A stretch of 6,461 nt of DNA from Candidatus Omnitrophota bacterium. Lineage in GTDB: Bacteria > Omnitrophota > Gorgyraeia > 1-14-0-20-64-10. The notes below the pieces were generated by a model. It did not search any database. It saw nothing but the letters and a program-made list of their open reading frames with translations, and had not been told where the DNA came from. The position numbers and the translations under genes were made by a program. The stretch covers positions 1 to 6,461 of the forward strand of contig JAHFFF010000093.1 of NCBI GenBank assembly GCA_023248095.1, written 5' to 3'. Of this stretch, positions 1-5,769 are shown one piece after another. The first letter of the stretch is position 1. The number at the start of each line of letters is the position of its first letter.

Positions 1-1
1 G

Positions 2-1351
2 CCGGTAGGATCCATGCTGAATTTGGAGGTGAACCTTCCGAACCAGCCTAAGCCGCTTGCCCTGACCGGCCAGGTGGTCTGGACCAAGCAGGTGCCCGCC
101 TCACCCAATTCACCGGATTCAAAACGACGTTTCTTTGTGGGGATCCACTTCCACAATTTGACAACCGAAGCGCAGGCGAGGCTGCTCGGCCTGCTCGGAA
201 ATCCAGCCGGTGACGGCCTTGCCGAGGCAGGCAGAGAGGGCGTGCAGCCGGGTCGAGCTTCGCAATACGCCCGAATCAAAAGAGTTCTCTGGCTGGGTGA
301 AGTGGGAGCGAGTGCTGCGTTCCTCTGGGGAGTCAGCGCGACGGGGGTATCTCGGAAGTTGGATCATTGGGCCACGGGTCAAGTCAGCCTATGGCCGCTG
401 CAGGTGGCCCTTTACGTCGGGCTGCTTTGGTTGGGTTGGAGCCTGTTCAGCTTTCCCCTGGACTGGTTCGGGGGATTCCGATTGGAGCATCGGTTTGGTC
501 TTTCCACGCAGCGATTCCGGGAGTGGCTGAAGGATTACGGCAAGCAATTCGCGCTCGGTGGTCTTCTGGGGTTAATCCTGGTGGAGGGCTTGAGTACCCT
601 GGTGCGGGCAGCACCGGCCGCGTGGTGGTGGTGGGCAACCCTCTGCTGGATTGCGTGGTCGATCTTGCTGACACACGTGGCCCCGATTCTGCTGATCCCC
701 ATCTTCTACCGCCAGACTCCCCTGACAGATGCCTCCCTGCAACACCGGCTAGAACAGCTCCTGGAGCGGTGCCGCACTCGAGTCCAGGGGATCTTCGAGG
801 TGAACCTGAGCCGGACCACACGCAAGGCCAACGCGTGCCTCTGCGGCATGGGGGGCTCGCGCCGAGTCTTGATCAGCGACACCCTCCTGTCGCATCACGC
901 GCCCGAAGAGGTGGAGGTGGTTTTGGCCCATGAGCTCGGCCACCATCGGATGCACCACATTGGGATCCTCCTTATCTTAAGCAGCCTCTCCACGGGGTTT
1001 TCCTGTTTCCTCGTGGACCGAGGGGTGCGCCTGTGGAGTATGCCCTTCGGGATCTCATCGCTGCAAGATCTGTCCGCCTTGCCGCTGATCGGGTTGGGAT
1101 TGCTGCTGGCCAGCCTGCTGCTCATGCCGGTGACTCAAGGGATTTCCCGCTGGCTGGAGGCGCAAGCGGACCGCTTCGCCCTGGAGCAAACCCGCAATCC
1201 GAGCGCCTTCATCACGACGATGCGGCGACTGGCTGAACAGAACCTGTCGGAGCTGGAACCGCCGCGTTGGGTGGAGTGGCTCCTCTACGATCATCCGCCC
1301 ATTGCCAAGCGCATTGCCATGGCGGAACGATTCGGTGCGACCCATGCCTGA
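2..1351 (+). CDS. PilZ domain fused to M48 (Ste24-like) integral-membrane zinc metallopeptidase, 5' end outside window
   Basis: Predicted membrane zinc endopeptidase of family M48 with an N-terminal PilZ (cyclic-di-GMP receptor) half-domain. Residue numbers count from the ATG at 14, but the frame is open to the window edge, and the codons just before it (P-V-G-S) align with P-A-G-S of the second PilZ protein at 2869, so the true start is probably upstream. Residues 1-60 match the C-terminal PilZ half (GQVVW, then VGIHF). About six hydrophobic segments follow (roughly 91-111, 125-148, 178-198, 203-232, 316-335, 353-377). The Ste24-type motif LEHRFGLS lies at 157-164, the zinc motif HELGH at 306-310, and the third ligand E382 with D386 in EAQAD. 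All catalytic residues are present. The stop overlaps the HIT start by 8 nt. Family membership is secure. The substrate is unknown; Ste24/HtpX relatives act in membrane-protein quality control or CaaX processing. Regulation by cyclic-di-GMP is inference, because the ligand-binding motifs would lie left of the window. Confidence 0.88.
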   Translation, partial: PVGSMLNLEVNLPNQPKPLALTGQVVWTKQVPASPNSPDSKRRFFVGIHFHNLTTEAQARLLGLLGNPAGDGLAEAGREGVQPGRASQYARIKRVLWLGEVGASAAFLWGVSATGVSRKLDHWATGQVSLWPLQVALYVGLLWLGWSLFSFPLDWFGGFRLEHRFGLSTQRFREWLKDYGKQFALGGLLGLILVEGLSTLVRAAPAAWWWWATLCWIAWSILLTHVAPILLIPIFYRQTPLTDASLQHRLEQLLERCRTRVQGIFEVNLSRTTRKANACLCGMGGSRRVLISDTLLSHHAPEEVEVVLAHELGHHRMHHIGILLILSSLSTGFSCFLVDRGVRLWSMPFGISSLQDLSALPLIGLGLLLASLLLMPVTQGISRWLEAQADRFALEQTRNPSAFITTMRRLAEQNLSELEPPRWVEWLLYDHPPIAKRIAMAERFGATHA

Positions 1352-1688
1352 CTGCATCTTCTGCAAGATCGTCACAAAAGAGATTCCGGCGAAGATTGCG
1401 TATGAGGATGCTCACCTGGTGGCGTTTTCCGACATCAACCCGAAGGCCCCGGTGCATCTTCAGATCATCCCGAAAGAGCACATCGCTCGGGTCTCGGAAT
1501 TAACGGAGAAGAATGCCGATCTGGTAGCAAAATTGGTGATGACCGCCAATCGGCTGGCGCGCGAGTACGGAGTAGCCGAGCCGGGGTATCGGCTGGTGAT
1601 CAACTGCAATCCGGGGGCCGGACAATCGGTGTATCACCTCCACCTGCATCTCTTGGGTGGCCGGCCGATGAAATGGCCGCCGGGATAA
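1344..1688 (+). CDS. HIT family (HINT-like) nucleotide hydrolase/transferase
   Basis: A 114-residue cytosolic histidine-triad protein of typical HINT length. Such proteins hydrolyse purine nucleotide phosphoramidates or related nucleotidyl conjugates; the physiological substrate in bacteria is usually unclear. It begins MPDCIFCKI, the usual family N-terminus, with C4 and C7 probably binding zinc together with histidines. The central signature (F28, D30-I31, P33, A35-P36, H38, IPKEHI at 42-47) forms the nucleotide pocket. The triad is H98-L-H100-L-H102, with H100 the expected nucleophile, and the protein ends in the family-typical GGRPMKWPPG. An in-frame ATG at 1302 would add 14 residues lying inside the peptidase gene; 1344 is preferred because it gives the canonical N-terminus. 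No good Shine-Dalgarno is seen, and the 8-nt overlap suggests translational coupling. Confidence 0.95.
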   Translation: MPDCIFCKIVTKEIPAKIAYEDAHLVAFSDINPKAPVHLQIIPKEHIARVSELTEKNADLVAKLVMTANRLAREYGVAEPGYRLVINCNPGAGQSVYHLHLHLLGGRPMKWPPG

Positions 1689-1692
1689 AGAC

Positions 1693-1703
1693 AGGAAACG
1701 GAG
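1693..1703 (+). promoter_or_regulatory. Ribosome binding site for the FAD oxidoreductase
   Basis: The 19-nt gap after the HIT stop contains AGGAAACGGAG. The AGGA part sits about 11 nt and the GGAG part 4 nt before the ATG at 1708. It supports that start and independent initiation for this gene. Confidence 0.7.
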
Positions 1704-1707
1704 AACG

Positions 1708-2865
1708 ATGAGTTCATACGATGTCGTTGTCATCGGTGCAGGACCAGCAGGGAATATCTGCGCGTATCTCACCGCAAAGGCGGGGTTATCCACCCTCGTG
1801 GTGGAAGAGCACGAGGCGGCCGGCCTGTTCGTCAATTGCACCGGGATCATCGGCGTGGAGGCATTCGATCGCTTTAATCTCCCGACGGAGCCGATCCTCA
1901 GCAGCCTGCGCACCGTGACCTTTTACGCTCCCTCCGGGCACTCGTTCCGTTACGATCCGGGCCGACCGTTGGCCCACGTGGTCAGCCGTCAACAATTTGA
2001 CCACGCCTTGGCCAGCCTGGCCGAGTCGGAAGGGGCTCATTTCCGCTACGGTTACCACGCCCGATTGATCCGGGTCGATTCCGAGGCCGTAGAACTGAAG
2101 GATCGGGAAGAAGATCCCGAACCGATTCGGGCCCAGGTCGCCGTCATTGCCACCGGTTTCGGATCCAACCTTCCTCTGCAGGTCGGCCTTCAGGGACCCC
2201 GGGAGATCGTCTACGGCGCCCAGGCTGAGGTGGAGATGGAGGACTTGCGCGACGTCGAGATCTACCTGGGTCGGCAAGTCGCGCCGGAGGCCTTCGCCTG
2301 GGTGGTTCCGCTGCAAGAAAGAATCGCGCGCGTCGGCCTGGTGGCCTCCAAAGAGGCTCCCCGGTACTTCCAGAAGCTCCTTCAACATCCTCCCATCTGG
2401 AACCGGCTCCTCACACGCCAACCCAAGATGCTGCTCAGTCCCGTCCCCACCCAACCGATCGAGTGCAGCTACACCGACCGGGTCCTGGTGGTGGGTGAGG
2501 CCGCCGGCCAAGTGAAGACCACCACGCAAGGCGGCATCTATTACGGGATGCTCTGCGCTGCCCTGGCGGCGCAGACGATTGAGATTGCCGCAAAGGCCGG
2601 CGATTTCCGTGCGCAGGTGCTCCGCCGGTATGAGCAGGCCTGGACTCGGGCCATCAGTCAGGAGCTCAAAACAGGCCTTTCCTTGAGGCAGCTCTTCGCG
2701 CGCTTGAGCGACTCACAGATCGACGCCCTCGTCGAATTGGGAACCCGCGATGATATCATAGGACTGGTCAAGCGCCTGGCTCAGTTCGATTGGCACCGGG
2801 ACTTAATCCAAACGTCGCTGAATCTGCCCGCACTGCAGGAGGTGGTTCGCGGAGGGCTTTGGTAA
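1708..2865 (+). CDS. Geranylgeranyl reductase family FAD-dependent oxidoreductase
   Basis: A 385-residue flavoprotein of the geranylgeranyl reductase/PHBH-fold group. Family members reduce double bonds of isoprenoid chains in lipids, quinones or chlorophyll using reduced flavin. The N-terminal Rossmann motif is GAGPAG at 10-15, with E33 closing the ADP-ribose pocket. A cysteine motif, VNCTGIIG at 42-49, sits where reductases of this family carry their flavin-site cysteine loop. FAWVVP at 196-201 resembles the substrate-cavity YxWxFP motif. The second FAD motif, VGEAAGQVKTTTQGG at 262-276, has E264 where most relatives have Asp (GDAAG). No transmembrane segment is evident. A strong Shine-Dalgarno precedes the start. 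The PilZ gene begins 3 nt after the stop. Family assignment is good; the isoprenoid substrate is not readable from the sequence, and a different flavin-dependent role is possible. Confidence 0.88.
   Translation: MSSYDVVVIGAGPAGNICAYLTAKAGLSTLVVEEHEAAGLFVNCTGIIGVEAFDRFNLPTEPILSSLRTVTFYAPSGHSFRYDPGRPLAHVVSRQQFDHALASLAESEGAHFRYGYHARLIRVDSEAVELKDREEDPEPIRAQVAVIATGFGSNLPLQVGLQGPREIVYGAQAEVEMEDLRDVEIYLGRQVAPEAFAWVVPLQERIARVGLVASKEAPRYFQKLLQHPPIWNRLLTRQPKMLLSPVPTQPIECSYTDRVLVVGEAAGQVKTTTQGGIYYGMLCAALAAQTIEIAAKAGDFRAQVLRRYEQAWTRAISQELKTGLSLRQLFARLSDSQIDALVELGTRDDIIGLVKRLAQFDWHRDLIQTSLNLPALQEVVRGGLW
2851..2856 (+). promoter_or_regulatory. Ribosome binding site for the GTG-started PilZ gene
   Basis: GGAGGG lies inside the end of the oxidoreductase gene, 12 nt before the GTG at 2869. 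The spacing is longer than ideal. The in-frame TAA at 2863 excludes any earlier start, and there is no in-frame ATG until about 3063, inside the PilZ domain, so GTG is the likely initiator. Confidence 0.55.
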
Positions 2866-2868
2866 AAG

Positions 2869-3285
2869 GTGTTCCATCATCGGTCCAAAGGATACAAGTA
2901 CTCCAACACCCGCCGGTACATACGGCTGCCGGCTGCCTGGCCCATCAAGTATGAGCCCCAGGCGCAAGGCAGCGGCCGGCAGGTGACGCATACATCGGAC
3001 GTCAGCGCGGGCGGGGTTGCCATCTCCGTTCGAGAAATGTTGCCGGCTGGCAGCCGAATCCGCATGGAGATCCATGTGCCCCCCCTGGGCCGCAGCATCT
3101 CCGCTGAGGGGGAGGTCGTGCGATGCGTCGCCTCGCATCGCGGCGGGTTCAGCATCGGCATTCGCTTCCATCGGATCGACCCCAAGGACCAAACCGATTT
3201 CAACGAGGCGATCGAGCAGTTTTACAGCCCCAGGCAGCGGGATCGTCAGCACGGCGGAGCCTGGTGGCGGAGATTCTCCGTATGA
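2869..3285 (+). CDS. Single-domain PilZ protein (predicted cyclic-di-GMP receptor)
   Basis: A 138-residue soluble protein consisting essentially of one PilZ domain. Both ligand signatures are intact: RxxxR at R15-R19 (RRYIR) and DxSxxG at D44-S46-G49 (DVSAGG). The second half (P-A-G-S, then GEVV, then IGIRF) completes the beta-barrel fold, and a basic tail of about 20 residues follows. It should therefore bind cyclic-di-GMP and signal to a partner. Initiation is at GTG, since an in-frame stop lies 6 nt upstream. The stop overlaps the next gene's start in an ATGA arrangement at 3282-3285, so PilZ and outer-membrane barrel synthesis are coupled. Its position before secretion genes suggests control of polysaccharide production or export, as PilZ proteins do in alginate and cellulose systems; that role is inference. 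Confidence 0.93.
   Translation: MFHHRSKGYKYSNTRRYIRLPAAWPIKYEPQAQGSGRQVTHTSDVSAGGVAISVREMLPAGSRIRMEIHVPPLGRSISAEGEVVRCVASHRGGFSIGIRFHRIDPKDQTDFNEAIEQFYSPRQRDRQHGGAWWRRFSV
3269..3272 (+). promoter_or_regulatory. Ribosome binding site for the outer-membrane barrel gene
   Basis: GGAG, within GGCGGAG, lies 9 nt before the ATG at 3282. It supports that start over the longer open frame, which begins within the PilZ gene. Confidence 0.65.
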
Positions 3286-4595
3286 AACCCTTCATCCGCA
3301 CCCTGCCGCTTTTGCTGCTCTGTCTGGCCATTTTACCGGAGGCAGCTCGCGCGCTGGAGGTTGATCCTTTCGCCGAACAAAAACCATTGCTATCGAGGGA
3401 AAAATCTTCAACCCCCGGTAAGAAGGAAGAGCAACCCTCACAACCTGAGGGGCCGCCGATCGAACCGGAATCCGTCAGTCTGGAGAAACCGGATACCTTG
3501 TGGGATTTCTTCGCCAAACGGACTCAGATCGGATACGGCTTCGAATCTCTCTACAACGACAACATCACCTTGCGGGATAATCACCGGCAGGAAGATCTCA
3601 TCGGCACCCTCGACAGCGTCGTTCTATTCACAGACCCGCGCGGGTCGTTCCTGTACGGAAGCCAGTATGAGGTCAACGCATTCCGCTACATGTATCTCAA
3701 TCGTAACGCCATCAACCACGACTTGGTCGCCTTTGCGGACTTCGATCCGGGTGGACGATATTCTTTGCGCGCAAATTATTACCTCAGCGTGCGCAATGCA
3801 CTCACGTTAGGAAACCCCGGGCTGGACGTCTTCATCACAAGCAGCGACTTCCAGAGAAGCGCCGAACACAAGGGCGAGGCCCAGCTGAAATACCTGTTGA
3901 ACGAAACCTTCTCGCTGGCTTCCAATATCAGCTATTCGGTCTTCGACCTGCAGAAGACGATTGACTCCTCCATTGACCGCCATACCCTTGAGACAACACT
4001 GGATCTCAGCCGCGAGATGAACCCTGTTTGGGCCGTGTTCGTCGGCGGAGGATATAGAAACCTATCTGTACCCGGAGACAAATTGAAGAATACCAACTCC
4101 TTTACCGGTCGACTCGGTACACAGTATAACGCGGGCCCGAACGAGAAGCTGAGTGCCATTTTCGAGCTTGAGTTCCCCCGAATCAAGAAACAGGAAAGGA
4201 GTACGGATCTGAACTTTTCGGGCGGCTGGACTCACCTGCTCAACCCACGCACAATTCTCAAGTTGGGTTATGTCGACACCCGCCGGACCTCGTTCGTCTC
4301 CGGCAGAACGGAATTCCGGTCCAAGGTGCCTTCCGGCGCCATCTCGTACCAGCTCACCCCTTTGATTACACTGGATTTCAGCGGCCAGCTTGAGCGTCAG
4401 CGCTCCGACAAATCCGCCGTCACAGGGGGGACGGCGCCCTCCAGTGTAAGCCACCGGCTATACGCGTGCAAGGCCGCCGTGGCCTGGCAGGTTCGGGAGC
4501 AGGCACGCATCCTACTGGCCTACTCACACAAGCGATCCACCACGCGTGACTTCACGGAGAGGACAGTCTATCTTGATTTCGAAGCGGCGTTCTGA
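3282..4595 (+). CDS. Outer-membrane beta-barrel protein, probable exopolysaccharide export porin
   Basis: A 437-residue exported protein. Residues 1-24 are a Sec signal peptide (K2, R6, then a Leu-rich core) with a likely cleavage after ARA at 22-24. A Pro/Glu/Lys-rich, probably disordered stretch runs to about 75. From T81 onward the chain shows repeated alternating amphipathic strands with tight turns, including the YNDNI segment common at the start of BBP2-type barrels, enough for roughly 16-18 strands. It ends in Phe (YLDFEAAF), the usual BAM recognition pattern. The open frame extends upstream to 3123, but that part lies over the PilZ gene; the ATG at 3282 has a good ribosome site and gives the signal peptide. 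It overlaps PilZ by 4 nt and is followed 1 nt later by the OPX lipoprotein. Barrel class is confident. A pore role in polysaccharide export is inferred from that neighbour; an uncharacterised PEP-CTERM-associated barrel is an alternative. Confidence 0.85.
   Translation: MKPFIRTLPLLLLCLAILPEAARALEVDPFAEQKPLLSREKSSTPGKKEEQPSQPEGPPIEPESVSLEKPDTLWDFFAKRTQIGYGFESLYNDNITLRDNHRQEDLIGTLDSVVLFTDPRGSFLYGSQYEVNAFRYMYLNRNAINHDLVAFADFDPGGRYSLRANYYLSVRNALTLGNPGLDVFITSSDFQRSAEHKGEAQLKYLLNETFSLASNISYSVFDLQKTIDSSIDRHTLETTLDLSREMNPVWAVFVGGGYRNLSVPGDKLKNTNSFTGRLGTQYNAGPNEKLSAIFELEFPRIKKQERSTDLNFSGGWTHLLNPRTILKLGYVDTRRTSFVSGRTEFRSKVPSGAISYQLTPLITLDFSGQLERQRSDKSAVTGGTAPSSVSHRLYACKAAVAWQVREQARILLAYSHKRSTTRDFTERTVYLDFEAAF
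4556..4563 (+). promoter_or_regulatory. Purine-rich site that could serve an alternative TTG start of the OPX gene
   Basis: GGAGAGGA lies inside the end of the barrel gene, 9 nt before an in-frame TTG at 4573. By contrast, the ATG at 4597 has no clear Shine-Dalgarno. Either it drives a TTG start or it only holds ribosomes for coupled reinitiation at the ATG. Confidence 0.35.
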
Positions 4596-4596
4596 A

Positions 4597-5769
4597 ATGC
4601 GCACTGCTCTCCTGCGGCTAGGACTGCTGTTCACCTGCATTGCGCTGGCAGCCGGCTGCGGCAGCATGGCTAAGAAGCTCAGCTTAGGCCTACCCTTAGG
4701 AGGAACGACCGCCCAGATCCTTTCCCCCGAGGAAGCGCTCAAGGAGGCTTATCTGCTGCGGACCAGTGACGAGATCTCCATCTCCCTCATCGGCCACTCG
4801 GAAGGCGAGGCGAAGACGATCGTCCGGGAGGACGGCACCGTCCTTCATCCCTTGCTGGGAAGTTTCCCTGCCCTCGACCGGACGTTGCGGGAATTGGAAA
4901 CGGATATTGAGAAACAACTGCAACTGAAATTCACGACGGATAAATCTGCCACCCATGAAACTGAAAAGCCCGCGTCCGATCGACTTTCTCCCTCGGAGGC
5001 GTTCGGCCAGATCTACCAGCTTCAGCCGGGAGATCAACTGGAGATCTCCGTCTGGCAACATGCAGAACTATCGCAGAAGATTTTCGTTCGGGAAGACGGC
5101 ACGTTCTCCTTTCCTCTCCTGGGAACAGTCCAAGCGGCCGGGCGCTCCATTTCAGAAGTCGAACGGGAAATCCGCGACAGGCTTGCCGCGGATTACTTGG
5201 TCGATCCGCAGGTCACCGTACACTTGTTCGGAACACAATTCTCCGTCTTGGGCCAGCGGGGCCAATCCGGAACCTTTCCCATCGAGGGCAACATGGACCT
5301 GCTGACCGCCGTCAGCAAGGTGGGGGACATCGAAACCTTGAAAACCGATCAGGTGGAGATCCTCCGACACTATATGGGCAAGCAGATCGTCATTGAAACC
5401 AATGTCAACCAGGTTTTGGAAGGGCAGCAGCCGAACGTTTCCATACTCCCCCGGGATATGATTTACCTCCGGGTGCCTATAACCGAAGGAAAGGTGTCCG
5501 TCAGGCTGATCGGAGGTAAATTCACCATCCTGGGCGAGGTCAACAGCCCCGGCACTTACTTGATCGAAGGCTCCACGGACGTGCTGGCCGCTATCAGCCT
5601 GGCGGGCGGCATCTCCAAATTCGGCTCCAGCCGCATTGAGGTCATCCGAACCCGCGGGAAGAAAAAGGTGGTCATTCGAGCGGACATCAGCCGCATCCTC
5701 AAAGGAGCGGATCCCAATTTCCCCATCTTGCCTCGGGACACGATTTTCGCGAGACGCCGTCTATTTTGA
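4597..5769 (+). CDS. Outer-membrane polysaccharide export (OPX/Wza-type) lipoprotein with duplicated Poly_export and SLBB domains
   Basis: A 390-residue lipoprotein for periplasm-to-surface polysaccharide transport. The signal peptide runs to LAAG-C, with acylated Cys21. Four units follow. A first, degenerate Poly_export-like unit spans about 42-112 (VREDGT at 76-81, HPLLG). A canonical Poly_export domain spans about 130-211 (QPGD at 143-146, VREDGT at 164-169, FPLLG, then DPQVTV). Two SLBB domains, about 213-303 and 304-387, each end in ILPRD. The chain stops at RRRLF straight after SLBB2, without the C-terminal helix that forms the Wza outer-membrane pore. The barrel gene ends 1 nt before this start, and the next gene overlaps its stop by 1 nt. 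The start is chosen for the compact lipoprotein signal; TTG at 4573 (8 more residues) and GTG at 4546 (17 more) are in frame. Family is secure; the exported polymer is unknown. Confidence 0.92.
   Translation: MRTALLRLGLLFTCIALAAGCGSMAKKLSLGLPLGGTTAQILSPEEALKEAYLLRTSDEISISLIGHSEGEAKTIVREDGTVLHPLLGSFPALDRTLRELETDIEKQLQLKFTTDKSATHETEKPASDRLSPSEAFGQIYQLQPGDQLEISVWQHAELSQKIFVREDGTFSFPLLGTVQAAGRSISEVEREIRDRLAADYLVDPQVTVHLFGTQFSVLGQRGQSGTFPIEGNMDLLTAVSKVGDIETLKTDQVEILRHYMGKQIVIETNVNQVLEGQQPNVSILPRDMIYLRVPITEGKVSVRLIGGKFTILGEVNSPGTYLIEGSTDVLAAISLAGGISKFGSSRIEVIRTRGKKKVVIRADISRILKGADPNFPILPRDTIFARRRLF

Noticed and set aside
242..244. Internal GTG as a separate start for the M48 peptidase, unlinking it from PilZ
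   Set aside because: The purine-rich stretch before it (AGAGAGGG) ends 1 nt from the GTG, too close to function, and the PilZ frame runs in without a break.
623..634. Four TGG repeats encoding Trp 204-207 in the peptidase
   Set aside because: The repeat is short and falls in a hydrophobic membrane segment where Trp is plausible. Four units give little support for a phase-variable tract.
367..933. 188-codon plus-strand frame inside the M48 gene
   Set aside because: Its translation is Pro/Gly/Arg-rich low-complexity sequence in another frame of a gene with intact catalytic motifs.
1786..2529. 247-codon open frame on the minus strand opposite the FAD oxidoreductase
   Set aside because: It lies wholly antisense to a gene with clear family motifs, its translation shows no recognisable domain, and long antisense frames are expected in GC-rich DNA.
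3123..3281. N-terminal extension of the barrel gene's open frame into the PilZ gene
   Set aside because: The PilZ motifs prove the other frame is coding here. The ATG at 3282 has a good ribosome site and gives a clean signal peptide.
4062..4454. 130-codon minus-strand frame opposite the barrel gene
   Set aside because: It is antisense to the barrel, has no recognisable domain, and no ribosome site was noted.
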